Assembly (NCBI GenBank): GCA_022564295.1
Contig: JADFLR010000004.1
Span: 126,255 to 190,254, forward strand
DNA: 64,000 nucleotides
Direction of reading: 5' to 3'
Source: Bacteroidota bacterium
Lineage (GTDB): Bacteria > Bacteroidota > Ignavibacteria > Ignavibacteriales > Ignavibacteriaceae
The notes below the pieces were generated by a model that was given only the letters and a program-made list of their open reading frames with translations, searched no databases and had not been told where the DNA came from. Position 1 is the stretch's first letter. Each line of letters starts with the position of its first letter. Of the stretch, positions 53,338 to 62,687 are shown piece after piece. The position numbers were made by a program, and so were the translations under genes.

Positions 53338-54923
53338 ATAAAAAATATGATTCAATAATTATTGGAGGGGGTCATAATGGACTTATTTGTGCTGCTTACC
53401 TGGCAAAAGCAGGCAGAAAAGTACTCGTTTTGGAAAGAAGACATGTATTGGGCGGTGCTGCGGTATCTGAGGAGATGCACCCGGGATTTACTTTTTCAGT
53501 TGCCGCATACGTTGTGAGCTTGTTTAGACCCCATATCATCAGAGAATTAGAATTGGCAAAACATGGCTATGAAGTCATCCCGATGGATTGTTCGTTTCTA
53601 CCATTACCCAATGGAGACTCGTTAGCCAGGTGGGCTGATCCTCAACGCACAAGAAGGGAAATAGCCCGGTTCAGCAAAAAAGACTCGGAAGTATATCCGG
53701 AATTCAGCCGGGTAATGACACATATGGGTAAACTTGCTAAAACCGTTATTGATTATCCTGCACCTGATATTACTTCAATCAACCCTAAAGAACTGGCTAA
53801 CCTATTTCGATTAGGAAAAACCTTTAAAGACCTGGGACCCGAACTTTTGCATCTCAATATCAAACTAATAACTATGAGTGCACTAGACTTTCTGGATCTA
53901 TGGTTTGAGTCAGAAACGCTGAAGGCTCCAATGTCTGTTAGCGGCATTATCGGAACATTTCAAGGGGTAAGGTCGCCTGGTACTGCATACGTTTTGCTGC
54001 ATCATTACATGGGTCAACTTGACGGTGCATTCAGATCGTGGGGCTTTTCTAAAGGCGGTACCGGAGGTATCAGTATGGCTTGTGCGAGGTCTGCAATGAG
54101 CTATGGCGCTGAGATCAGAACTGAAGCGCCTGTAAAACAAGTATTAATTAAAAATGGTAAAGCTACCGGGGTAGTATTGGAAAATGGAGATGAATTGAAT
54201 GCCAAAGTGGTGATATCAAACCTGGATCCAAATCGAACCTATTTAAAAATGGTTGGAAAAGAGTATCTGGAAGATGATATTCTGAAAGAGATCAATCGAT
54301 TTAAATTAAGAGGAAGTTCGGGAAAAGTGAATTTAGCGTTGGACAGCGTTCCAGAGTTCAGTTGCAGACCGGGTGATGGAGACCATATCAGGGGCGATAT
54401 TGCCATAGCCCCAAGTATCGATTACCTTGAAAAAGCTTTTGATCAGGCTAAATATGGTGAGTTTTCTACCCGACCCTATATTAATGCAGTTATCCCTACT
54501 CTAACTGACCCATCACTTGCTCCTCCCGGCAAACATATCCTTTCTTGTTTTGTTCAGTACGCGCCTTACCACATTAAGCAAGGAGCTGAAAACTGGCCAA
54601 AATACAGAGAAGCTTTTGGAGATGCGGTAGTGGATACCATGGCGGAATATATCCCCGGATTGAAAGACAAGATATTATATAGACAGGTGCTTACCCCCTG
54701 GGACATTGAACAAAAAATGGGACTTACTGAAGGAAACATTTTCCATGGAGAACTGAGCCTGGAGCAATTATTATTTCAACGCCCGATAGCCGGCTACTCA
54801 AAGTACAAAACATCTATTCCAAAACTATGGATGTGCGGATCAGGAACCCATCCTGGAGGAGGTATTATGGGCGCCAATGGTGAATTATGTGCTAAAACTA
54901 TTTTAACATCTCGGGCAATCTAA
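53334..54923 (+). CDS. PYROXD2/phytoene-desaturase-like FAD oxidoreductase 1
   Basis: A 529-residue flavoprotein: FAD-binding Rossmann motif IIIGGGHNGLICAAYLAKAG (about 8-27) with VLERRHVLGGAA, the PYROXD2-like middle (GGTGGISMACARSAMSYGAE) and the C-terminal FAD segment LWMCGSGTHPGGGIMGANGE. Despite resemblance to phytoene desaturase there are no other carotenoid genes. It overlaps the GcvT gene (ATGA), so both probably act in the same amine oxidation pathway. Confidence 0.83.
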   Translation: MNKKYDSIIIGGGHNGLICAAYLAKAGRKVLVLERRHVLGGAAVSEEMHPGFTFSVAAYVVSLFRPHIIRELELAKHGYEVIPMDCSFLPLPNGDSLARWADPQRTRREIARFSKKDSEVYPEFSRVMTHMGKLAKTVIDYPAPDITSINPKELANLFRLGKTFKDLGPELLHLNIKLITMSALDFLDLWFESETLKAPMSVSGIIGTFQGVRSPGTAYVLLHHYMGQLDGAFRSWGFSKGGTGGISMACARSAMSYGAEIRTEAPVKQVLIKNGKATGVVLENGDELNAKVVISNLDPNRTYLKMVGKEYLEDDILKEINRFKLRGSSGKVNLALDSVPEFSCRPGDGDHIRGDIAIAPSIDYLEKAFDQAKYGEFSTRPYINAVIPTLTDPSLAPPGKHILSCFVQYAPYHIKQGAENWPKYREAFGDAVVDTMAEYIPGLKDKILYRQVLTPWDIEQKMGLTEGNIFHGELSLEQLLFQRPIAGYSKYKTSIPKLWMCGSGTHPGGGIMGANGELCAKTILTSRAI

Positions 54924-54934
54924 AGAAGATAACT

Positions 54935-56479
54935 ATGAGCGAAAAAAAAGATATAGTTGTAATTGGCGGAGGGCACAATGGATTGACCGCTGCTGCCACC
55001 TTGGGCAGAAAGGGCAAGAAGGTAATATTATTAGAAAAAAGGTCGGTATTGGGCGGAATAGCTGCTGGCGAAGAATTTTACCCGGGTTATAGAACAACAG
55101 GATTGCTACATGATACATCCGGCGTTAGAAGTAAAGTAATCAAAGCTTTAAATCTTGAAAAGTTCGGATTAAAAATAAAGAAGTCAAGAGCCACAGTTTC
55201 AATATTGTCAAAAGATGGAAAATGTTTGCACCTGCATTCGGATGTTGAGAAAGCATCAAAAGAGATAGCAAACTTTTCTCAAAAAGATGCTGAAGCCTAT
55301 AAGGAGTACCGTGGGTTTATCAATAAAATCAGCGGGTTTATCAATGGCCTAATGGACGAAATTCCTCCGGACCTAAGCAACCTCGGTGGCAAGCAGATTT
55401 GGGAATTGGCCAAAAAAGGAATGGCCCTGAAAAAGTTAGGTAAAAAGACAATGATGGAATTTTTAAAAGTAGCGCCAATGAGTGTCGCTGACTTTCTGAA
55501 TGAAAGATTTGAAACGGATTTTATAAAAGCGGGAATAGCCGGACCAGCAATTTACGGATCATATACGGGACCTTGGTCTTCTTACACTACCCTCAATCTT
55601 TTATTATGGGAATGTGCTGCCAATGAATGCATTAAAGGCGGCCCTCAAGCGCTTGTTGAAGCCCTTGAAAAAGCAGCAAAAGAGGCTGGTGTTGATATTA
55701 GAACTAACGCTGAGGTCGATAAAATATTGTTAGATGAAAACAGGAATGTATCGGGAGTAAAACTTGCCAACGGTGAAGAAATTCCGGCTCTAATTGTAGC
55801 ATCCTCATCTACACCTCGTGAGACTTTCTATCAGCTATTATTGCCAAACCAAATCGATTACTCCCTTGAGCATGCAATTCAGCATTACAGGTCACGAGGC
55901 ACTACTGCCAAAGTAAACCTTGCCATTGATAGGGAAATAAATTTCAATGGCTCCGGCTCAGTGGAATTTGTGAGAACAGGTAATTCTTTCGATGACATGG
56001 AACGGGCTTTCGATTCGGTTAAATACAGACGATTTTCAGATGAACCAATCCTCGATGTTCATATCCCGTCTGTTGCCGATTCATCTTTAGCACCTTTAGG
56101 TCATGCTGTAGTTTCTATTCTTGTGCATTTCGCTCCGTATAATTTTGATGAAGGTTGGTCTGATAAGACGAAAAATAAATTATTGTATATTACTATCAAA
56201 ACTTTAGAACATTACGTCCCGGATATTTCTTCCTCAGTAGTAGGATCCGAAGTTTTGTCTCCGGTAGATCTTGAAGAACGGTACAGCTTGACAAATGGAC
56301 ATATCTTTCACGGAGAGCATGCTGTTGATCAATTGATCACACGACCAATTCCTTCATGTGCACGTTACGCAACACCTATTAGTGGGCTTTATTTGTGTGG
56401 AAGTGGGTCGCACCCCGGAGGCGGAATCACCTGCATGCCAGGCTACCTAGGGGCGAAAATGATTCTGAAAAATACTTGA
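54935..56479 (+). CDS. PYROXD2/phytoene-desaturase-like FAD oxidoreductase 2
   Basis: A 514-residue paralogue of the preceding gene: IVVIGGGHNGLTAAATLGRK (about 6-25), LLEKRSVLGGIA, GGPQALVEALEKAAKEAGVD and the end LYLCGSGSHPGGGITCMPGY. Eleven bases separate the two genes. The pair may form a heterodimer or act on successive intermediates; the sequence does not show which. Confidence 0.83.
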   Translation: MSEKKDIVVIGGGHNGLTAAATLGRKGKKVILLEKRSVLGGIAAGEEFYPGYRTTGLLHDTSGVRSKVIKALNLEKFGLKIKKSRATVSILSKDGKCLHLHSDVEKASKEIANFSQKDAEAYKEYRGFINKISGFINGLMDEIPPDLSNLGGKQIWELAKKGMALKKLGKKTMMEFLKVAPMSVADFLNERFETDFIKAGIAGPAIYGSYTGPWSSYTTLNLLLWECAANECIKGGPQALVEALEKAAKEAGVDIRTNAEVDKILLDENRNVSGVKLANGEEIPALIVASSSTPRETFYQLLLPNQIDYSLEHAIQHYRSRGTTAKVNLAIDREINFNGSGSVEFVRTGNSFDDMERAFDSVKYRRFSDEPILDVHIPSVADSSLAPLGHAVVSILVHFAPYNFDEGWSDKTKNKLLYITIKTLEHYVPDISSSVVGSEVLSPVDLEERYSLTNGHIFHGEHAVDQLITRPIPSCARYATPISGLYLCGSGSHPGGGITCMPGYLGAKMILKNT

Positions 56480-56517
56480 TAAAACGGTGAGCTCTTATGC
56501 TTGAAAACTAAACCTAT

Positions 56518-57675
56518 ATGAATATGGATAAAAGAGAATTTAAAAAAAGAGGAGTTGATTACCCCATAATTGATGGCACAAGGACTTTACCTGGAAAGTA
56601 TTACCACAGCCAGGAAATCTACCAAGAAGAAGTAGAAAAGATTTTTTATAAGTTTTGGATTTATGCCTGTCGCGCAGAAGAAATTCCATCGGTTGGCGAT
56701 TACAAACTTATACAGGTAGAGGACGAGAGTCTTATTTTGGTGAGAGATAAATCTGATAAAATCAATGCTCTTTTTAATGTTTGCAGACACAGAGGAACAC
56801 AGCTTTGTGTTGAACCAACAGGAAGCTTCAAATCCAAATCCATACAATGCCCGTACCACGCTTGGACGTACGCGCTAGACGGCAAACTGCTACATGCTCG
56901 TTTGATGCAAGAAGGTCATGGATTCCAAAAGGACGAATGTGCACTTCATCAAGCCAACGTGCACGTATGGGAAGGTTTTGTCTTTATAAACCTGGACAAA
57001 AATCCTGTGCTATTTGAAGACCAAATGGAGGCACTCATCGGAAAATTTTCTGATTGGAAAATAGATCAGCTGCGAATAGCACATCATATAAAATACGAGC
57101 TGAATTGTAACTGGAAACTTATACTCCAGAATTATCAGGAATGTTATCATTGCCCGGGAGTACACCCCTTGCTTACCAAGCTTACACCGGTCCAGTCAGC
57201 TCAGCACGACTCTAGCAAAGGAGCAGTGATTGGTGGATATATGGATCTCACCAAAGAGAGAGGAAGTATGACCATGAATGGTGAGGCGGCTGCCCCCCCC
57301 GTTTGCGATATGTCTGGGGACGATTTGCAGAGAATTTATTATTACTCTGTTTTCCCAAATATGCTACTCACTCCTCATCCCGATTTTGTCCTATTCCACC
57401 ATATCACTCCACTAGGGCCTGACAAAATAATTAACGATTGCTATTGGCTTTTTCGTCCCGAAATAATCAATGACCCGAAAGCTCAGGCAGGAATAAAATC
57501 AGCTGTTGAGTTTTGGGACTTGACCAATAAGCAAGACTGGAAAGTCTGTGAACAAATGCAGACAGGTACAAAATCATCTCGATTTACCAGGGGATTTTAT
57601 TCTGGGCAGGAAGACATTCTTCACCAGCTAGACCTGGAAGTGCTAAAAGCACTTAACCATGATGACCCTGATTAA
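56518..57675 (+). CDS. Rieske non-heme iron oxygenase, alpha subunit
   Basis: A 385-residue terminal oxygenase. The Rieske [2Fe-2S] ligands are CRH (C89, H91) and CPYH (C111, H114); the mononuclear iron site has His 211 and His 216 in ECYHCPGVHP and a late Asp (about 349) near NKQDW. It resembles glycine-betaine/stachydrine/carnitine-type Rieske monooxygenases more than classical aromatic dioxygenases. No beta subunit, ferredoxin or reductase gene is adjacent, so electrons must come from elsewhere. With the GcvT and flavoprotein genes it suggests oxidative N-demethylation of a quaternary amine; the substrate is inferred. Confidence 0.88.
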   Translation: MNMDKREFKKRGVDYPIIDGTRTLPGKYYHSQEIYQEEVEKIFYKFWIYACRAEEIPSVGDYKLIQVEDESLILVRDKSDKINALFNVCRHRGTQLCVEPTGSFKSKSIQCPYHAWTYALDGKLLHARLMQEGHGFQKDECALHQANVHVWEGFVFINLDKNPVLFEDQMEALIGKFSDWKIDQLRIAHHIKYELNCNWKLILQNYQECYHCPGVHPLLTKLTPVQSAQHDSSKGAVIGGYMDLTKERGSMTMNGEAAAPPVCDMSGDDLQRIYYYSVFPNMLLTPHPDFVLFHHITPLGPDKIINDCYWLFRPEIINDPKAQAGIKSAVEFWDLTNKQDWKVCEQMQTGTKSSRFTRGFYSGQEDILHQLDLEVLKALNHDDPD

Positions 57676-57835
57676 GCAATCAAATTTCCAGGCTTCCCAC
57701 CACCTACCAGCGTAGCTCAAATTCTCTCCTGAAACTTGGTGCAGATAAGCTCTTTTTAGACGATTTATTTGTCTAATATGTAATTAGTTTTTTCATACTT
57801 GTTTTAAGTTTGCTGAGGATCGTCTGCAATTACGA

Positions 57836-57906
57836 CCAATGGTTTGAATAAACTTCATTTTACCGTGTCCGCCTCTGGCGGAATGCAGTTTATTTTTTGT
57901 TAGGTA
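57836..57906. repeat. attC-like site
   Basis: CCAATGGTTTGAATAAACTT and AGTTTATTTTTTGTTAGG form the arms, with a CCGCCTCTGGCGG palindrome in the loop. Degenerate copy at 30001. Confidence 0.6.
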
Positions 57907-57911
57907 CTGGC

Positions 57912-58376
57912 TTATTTCATTTTTTCAAAATTGAATTCATAAGTTACTAAACTGTCATTTTCAAATCCTTTGATGGTTCTTCGATAATTATTCTCAGTAA
58001 CGAATTCATATTTAACTTGGTAAGGATTCTTATAATCTTTATTCTCAAAAACTATCTCATTATCACTTATACTTATTGCTTTAAATATTTTTGGATTTGA
58101 ATTCTTTATCACACTGAATAAAATTACGTCATTACCAATTTTTTCTATTCTTGTAACAGCACTATAACTTGTGTCATTATTTTCTATGTAGTATCCTTGT
58201 TGCAGCATCCAACCATTTTTCTCTAAATTCCATTCTTCATGTAATTCTCCAGAAAACGCTTTAGCTTTCCATTTACCAGCCAATTTATCTTTAAGATTTA
58301 AATAATCTTCCGACTGATAATTACCATTACATGAAAGGATAATTAAACTTGCTGTTATTATTAAGATATTTCTCAT
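57912..58376 (-). CDS. DUF6265-like lipoprotein
   Basis: A 154-residue protein with lipobox ILSC (Cys about residue 16). The mature part has LKDKLAGKWKAKAFSGELHE, WMLQQGYYIENNDTSYSAVT and a C-terminal YEFVTENNYRRTIKGFENDS, a beta-barrel-like pattern related to the protein at 48471. Function unknown; probably in the outer envelope. It is bounded by attC-like sites on both sides. Confidence 0.8.
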   Translation of the reverse strand: MRNILIITASLIILSCNGNYQSEDYLNLKDKLAGKWKAKAFSGELHEEWNLEKNGWMLQQGYYIENNDTSYSAVTRIEKIGNDVILFSVIKNSNPKIFKAISISDNEIVFENKDYKNPYQVKYEFVTENNYRRTIKGFENDSLVTYEFNFEKMK

Positions 58377-58422
58377 CTGTTTTCATAAATTGTTTTTTAA
58401 TAAATATAATATTTTCTGCTTG

Positions 58423-58475
58423 TGCCTAACGGTTGTGCTAAAGACTGTTTCAATGGGCATTAGCTTTTGTTAGCG
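58423..58475. repeat. Compact attC-like site
   Basis: GCCTAACGGTTGTGCTAAAG on the left and GGGCATTAGCTTTTGTTAGC on the right with a loop of about ten bases; outer boxes GCCTAAC and GTTAGCG approach the integron consensus. Confidence 0.6.
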
Positions 58476-58492
58476 ATAGTTTTTATTTCTAA

Positions 58493-58894
58493 TTATACCT
58501 TTTTATCGTAACAAACGAATTCCACCGTATTACCTTCAGGGTCCAAAACATATAGACTCCTCCAATGTACCCATTTATGTTCTGACAATCTTACTTTTAA
58601 ACCACACTGTTCTAATCTTATTCTTTCTTTTTCAAAATCAGCAAGAGAGATTGTAAATGCAATATGGTCTAGAGTTGATCTTTCCTGTGTAACGGTCATA
58701 TCTCTATCAAAAAGAGCCAATATTTGAGTATGACCTTCAAATCCTTCAGCTATTCTAAAGAAAACTATTTTATCAAATCTTTTCATTAGAGTAAGACCGA
58801 TGACTTCTTCATAGAATTTTTGCATTTTATTTAGGTCAGTGACTTTAAGTGCAATTTCGCCAAGGGCTTTTACTGAGCTCCGGGTCTTACTCAT
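58493..58894 (-). CDS. VOC/glyoxalase-family protein
   Basis: A 133-residue VOC protein: KALGEIALKVTDLNKMQKFY at the start, LDHIAFTISLADFEKERIRL in the middle and YVLDPEGNTVEFVCYD at the end. Metal-ligand positions (His in LDHIAF, Glu in VEFV) are present, so a dioxygenase- or glyoxalase-like enzyme is possible. Single minus-strand gene between two attC-like sites. Confidence 0.85.
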   Translation of the reverse strand: MSKTRSSVKALGEIALKVTDLNKMQKFYEEVIGLTLMKRFDKIVFFRIAEGFEGHTQILALFDRDMTVTQERSTLDHIAFTISLADFEKERIRLEQCGLKVRLSEHKWVHWRSLYVLDPEGNTVEFVCYDKKV

Positions 58895-58920
58895 ATTTTA
58901 ATTCTTTCAATGTTAAATTA

Positions 58921-59097
58921 TTACTAACATCTCAATAAATCTGTCTGCCCTGCCTATCGGCAGGCAGGCGCAATGCGTTTTAACTGCAAATTAACTACTA
59001 AAGTATGTTTTTACAAATATAGTCAAACACATTTTCCTTTACTCAAGATAAATTTCATTTTCCCAACCCCTGCTTAAAACATAGGTGGGAGTTTTTA
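58921..59097. repeat. Degenerate attC-like site and following spacer
   Basis: CTAACATCTCAATAAATCTG at 58924 with a perfect CCTGCCTATCGGCAGG type palindrome in the loop, followed by GCGTTTTAACTGC. CCCCTGC...AGGTGGGAG with a T-run at 59067-59096 may be a terminator. The rest of 59098-59392 shows no gene. Confidence 0.4.
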
Positions 59098-59392
59098 ATG
59101 CTCAAATTTTCTAACTCTTGTAGGACTATGGACTACAAAAATTTCAGAATATGTCCTACTGTGTCTTGTGCTTGAAATCATTAAATTATCTTAGATTCAA
59201 TCATTGAATTTTATTTGTTGATTATTAACAAACATATTGGCTTGCTTTTATGCGAATATTCTTGCAAGTTAACCATTGTTGATTGAATCTGAATTCTACA
59301 CTTTGAGGGAAGTTGTAGACCGAGATTTTGTTTTTACGAGTTTATTCTTACCAATAATTTCCCTCCAAGGCGCGGGGAATAGCATAACCCAT

Positions 59393-59430
59393 TGAAGGGA
59401 ATAATTGCTGTGCTTTCTGATTCCCTTTAA
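59393..59430 (+). promoter_or_regulatory. Hairpin in the leader of the secreted VCBS protein
   Basis: TTGAAGGGAAT pairs with ATTCCCTTTAA about 40 bases before the ATG at 59469. It lies upstream of the AGGAGG site (59459-59464) and could be a stabilising or regulatory stem. Confidence 0.35.
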
Positions 59431-59468
59431 TGAAAATTAATTTCACAATAATTTTTTAGGAGGGTATT

Positions 59469-61241
59469 ATGAAAACAAGATTACAGTTTACAATTTTCCA
59501 ACCATTATTAATTATCTCGTTGTTATTCGTTTTGGTTTATGGAAATCTGTTTGCCCAAACTTTTACCAAAATTACCTCAGGTGACATTGTCAGTGGTAGC
59601 TCTTGGAGCAATGGCTGGGGAGATTATGATAATGACGGCGATTTGGATCTCTTTGCAAACCTTCCCGATACAAGTCATCTGTACAACAACAATGGCGACG
59701 GTAGCTTTACAAGAATTAATCAAGGCACTTTAGCTACAGAAGGGTTTGGAGGAGGAATTACCTGGGGTGATTATGATAACGATGGTTATCTGGACTTGTT
59801 TACTGCTTCGGGAGTTACCACCTTCGGTGGCGGTGGCGATTCTACTGCATTACTTTTTCACAACAGTGGCGATGGTACGTTTACAAAAATTATATTTGCG
59901 GACACTTCTGATTTTGCAGGTGCCAGTTGGGGTGACTATGATAATGATGGTGATTTGGACTTATTTGTTGCCAGCGGTGGAGCATCGCCCACGCCCGGTG
60001 TAGATAACTTTTTATACCGCAATGAAGGAAACGGAAACTTTTCCAGAATCACTACTGGAGAGATTGTAAACGATGGGGGTAATTCCATTAACCCCAATTG
60101 GGTTGACTATGACAATGACGATGATTTAGATCTTTTTGTTTGTAACGGCAATTTTCAGAATAATTTCTTGTACTCTAACAATGGCGATGGGTCGTTCACC
60201 AAAATCACCACAGGCGATATTGTAAACGATGGAGGTACATCCCTCGGTAGCAGTTGGGGTGATTTTGACAATGATGGTGATTTAGATCTTTTTGTGGCTA
60301 ATCTTTTTGCAGAAGTCAATTTTTTATATCAAAACGATGGCTCACCCGCATACACCTTCACAAGAATCACCGTCGGCGACATTGTGAACGATACTAGCTC
60401 TTCAATAGGAAGCACCTGGGGCGATTTTGACAATGATGGTGATTTGGATCTTTTTGTAGCAAATGAGGCTTTTCAGAATAATGATTTATATTCTAACAAT
60501 GGAGATGGAACGTTTACCAAAATCACTTCCGGCAGTATTGTCAAAGATACCGAGTGGTCTTTGGGTACTAGCTCTGCAGATTATGACAATGATGGTGACC
60601 TAGATATATTCGTTTCAAATGTTGCAGGAAATAACTCTCTATATTCAAACAATGGAAATGCGAATAGCTGGATAAACATAAACTGTGTTGGGACCGTTTC
60701 TAATCGTTCAGCAATTGGTGCAAAGGTTAGAGTTAAAGCAAATATCTTTGGTAATGATGTATGGCAATTGAAGGAAATATCTGGACGAACAGGATATGCA
60801 ACTAATAGTCTAAATGCTGAATTTGGTTTAGGTGATGCCACAATAATTGATTCCCTGAAAATTGAGTGGCCCCTTGGCATAATAGAAACATATACAGATA
60901 TCGCTGTTGATCAATTTATTACCGCCATTGAGAACGGGGGTATTACAGGGATAGATGAGGAAACTTTTAATTTCCCACATCAATTTGAATTGAGTCAGAA
61001 CTATCCGAATCCATTCAACCCAAGTACAAACATTAAGTACAGGGTTCCTGAAACAGGTTTTGTAAAACTTTCTATTTACAGCGTACTTGGTGAAGAAGTT
61101 GCAGTACTAGTTGATGGATTAGTTCAGGCAGGATTTTATGAAGTTACATTTGATGCTTCTGATTTACCGAGTGGTACTTATATCTACAGACTTCAGAATG
61201 GTAATACGGTTCAAGCGAAAAAGATGTTGATGATGAAGTAA
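59469..61241 (+). CDS. Secreted FG-GAP/VCBS protein with UnbV-like domain and T9SS tail
   Basis: A 590-residue cell-surface protein. A signal peptide (about 1-30) is followed by seven calcium-binding-type FG-GAP/VCBS repeats with the core GDYDNDGDLDLFVA or variants (about residues 45-395), which should form a beta-propeller. Then comes an ASPIC/UnbV-like region (NRSAIGAKVRVKANIFGNDV, IDSLKIEWPLG). The C-terminal 90 residues are a type IX secretion sorting domain (FELSQNYPNPFNPSTNIKYR and a final VQAKKMLMMK). The ribosome site is strong (AGGAGG). An FG-GAP protein of the same export route follows 29 bases later. Confidence 0.9.
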   Translation: MKTRLQFTIFQPLLIISLLFVLVYGNLFAQTFTKITSGDIVSGSSWSNGWGDYDNDGDLDLFANLPDTSHLYNNNGDGSFTRINQGTLATEGFGGGITWGDYDNDGYLDLFTASGVTTFGGGGDSTALLFHNSGDGTFTKIIFADTSDFAGASWGDYDNDGDLDLFVASGGASPTPGVDNFLYRNEGNGNFSRITTGEIVNDGGNSINPNWVDYDNDDDLDLFVCNGNFQNNFLYSNNGDGSFTKITTGDIVNDGGTSLGSSWGDFDNDGDLDLFVANLFAEVNFLYQNDGSPAYTFTRITVGDIVNDTSSSIGSTWGDFDNDGDLDLFVANEAFQNNDLYSNNGDGTFTKITSGSIVKDTEWSLGTSSADYDNDGDLDIFVSNVAGNNSLYSNNGNANSWININCVGTVSNRSAIGAKVRVKANIFGNDVWQLKEISGRTGYATNSLNAEFGLGDATIIDSLKIEWPLGIIETYTDIAVDQFITAIENGGITGIDEETFNFPHQFELSQNYPNPFNPSTNIKYRVPETGFVKLSIYSVLGEEVAVLVDGLVQAGFYEVTFDASDLPSGTYIYRLQNGNTVQAKKMLMMK

Positions 61242-61270
61242 TTTTATAATTAACTAAAGGAGATCACATT

Positions 61271-62665
61271 ATGAAAATCTATTCAGTTCTGGTTGTAATT
61301 GTTTTTAGTTTGACGACAAATATATTTTCCCAGGTGCAATTTACCTCCCATACCATCACAACAGATGCATTTGGCGCCGTATCAGTCTATGCGATAGATG
61401 TAGACGGCGACGGGGATATGGATGTGCTTTCTGCTTCTTCGAGACAGTTTGAAAATAAAATCGACTGGTATGAGAACGACGGTAATGAGAATTTCACCCC
61501 CCATACGATCACAACAGATGTGGGCAATGCTACTTCAGTCTATGCGGCAGATGTAGACGGCGACGGGGATATTGATGTGCTTTCCGCTTCTGAATTTGAT
61601 GATAAAATCGCCTGGTATGAGAACGACGGTAATGAGAATTTCACACCTCATGCTATCACAACAGGAGCGTCTAACGCAAGGTCAGTCTATGTGATAGATG
61701 TAGACGGCGACGGGGATATTGATGTGCTTTCCGCTTCTAGTAATGATCATAAAATCGCCTGGTATGAGAACGACGGCAATGAAAATTTTACCTCCCATAC
61801 CATCACAACAGACGCGCTTTTAGCGCATTCGGTCTTTGCGATAGATGTAGACGGCGACGGGGATATTGATGTGCTTTCCGCTTCTCAGATTGATAATAAA
61901 ATCGCCTGGTATGAGAATGACGGCAATGAGAATTTTAGCCCCCATTCCATCACTGATAGTGCGGATGGCGCCTGGTCGGTCTATGCGATAGATGTAAACG
62001 GGGACGGGGATATGGATGTGCTTTCAGCTTCTCGAAATGATTCTAAAATCGCCTGGTATGAGAACGACGGCAATGAGAATTTTATCCCCTATACCATCAC
62101 AACCAGTGCGCTTGGCGCATTGTCGGTCTATGCGGCAGATATAGACGGCGACGGGGATATGGATGTGCTTTCCGCTTCTAATTATGATAGTAAAATCGCC
62201 TGGTATGAGAATGACGGGAATGAGAATTTTACTCCCCATACGATCTCACTAAATGCGGCTGGCGCCACTTCAGTCTTTGCGGTGGATGTAGACAGCGACG
62301 GGGATATCGATGTGCTTTCCGCTTCCTGGTTTGATTATAAAATTGCCTGGTATAAGAACCTGAGTCCAGTTGGCATCGTAGCAATTTCAAATGAAATCCC
62401 AATTAAGTTTAGTTTAAGTCAAAACTATCCCAATCCATTTAATCCAGCTACAACAATTCGTTTTTCAATACCTGAAGAATCTTTTGTTACATTAAAGGTT
62501 TTCAACACTCTTGGTGAAGAAATAACAACACTTATAAACGAAAATATTATTGCTGGAAATTATGAGGTTGAATTTAGCGGAACAGCATTACCAAGTGGAA
62601 TTTACTTCTACCAACTACAAGCAGGTTCTTTTGTTGAAACTAAGAAGATGGTGTTTATGAAGTAA
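61271..62665 (+). CDS. Secreted FG-GAP/VCBS protein with seven near-identical repeats and T9SS tail
   Basis: A 464-residue protein with a signal peptide (about 1-20), seven tandem repeats of about 49 residues with the core DVDGDGDIDVLSAS, KIAWYENDGNENF, and a type IX sorting tail (SQNYPNPFNPATTIRFSIPE). The Asp-rich loops should bind calcium. Repeats are so alike in DNA that recent duplication or gene conversion is likely. A Shine-Dalgarno (AAAGGAG, 61256-61262) precedes the ATG. Probably an adhesin or matrix protein; ligand unknown. Confidence 0.9.
   Translation: MKIYSVLVVIVFSLTTNIFSQVQFTSHTITTDAFGAVSVYAIDVDGDGDMDVLSASSRQFENKIDWYENDGNENFTPHTITTDVGNATSVYAADVDGDGDIDVLSASEFDDKIAWYENDGNENFTPHAITTGASNARSVYVIDVDGDGDIDVLSASSNDHKIAWYENDGNENFTSHTITTDALLAHSVFAIDVDGDGDIDVLSASQIDNKIAWYENDGNENFSPHSITDSADGAWSVYAIDVNGDGDMDVLSASRNDSKIAWYENDGNENFIPYTITTSALGALSVYAADIDGDGDMDVLSASNYDSKIAWYENDGNENFTPHTISLNAAGATSVFAVDVDSDGDIDVLSASWFDYKIAWYKNLSPVGIVAISNEIPIKFSLSQNYPNPFNPATTIRFSIPEESFVTLKVFNTLGEEITTLINENIIAGNYEVEFSGTALPSGIYFYQLQAGSFVETKKMVFMK
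61379..62360 (+). repeat. Seven tandem 147-bp coding repeats
   Basis: Period 147 bases (49 codons). Segments such as GTAGACGGCGACGGGGATAT and AAAATCGCCTGGTATGAGAA recur almost unchanged. The last copy is the most divergent. Confidence 0.85.
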
Positions 62666-62687
62666 GATTAACCTCGTAAGAGGTGAG

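Noticed and set aside
53334..56479. Two phytoene-desaturase-like genes considered as carotenoid synthesis
   Set aside because: No phytoene synthase or other carotenoid gene is near; the GcvT/Rieske context and PYROXD2-like ends fit amine metabolism better.
59539..60003. Overlapping open frames inside the VCBS repeat gene
   Set aside because: They are shifted readings of the repetitive GAT/AAT-rich DNA of the real gene and have no own ribosome site.
61379..62360. Repeat block looked at as a possible CRISPR array
   Set aside because: The unit is 147 bases, in frame, with protein-level conservation and no unique spacers; it encodes VCBS repeats.
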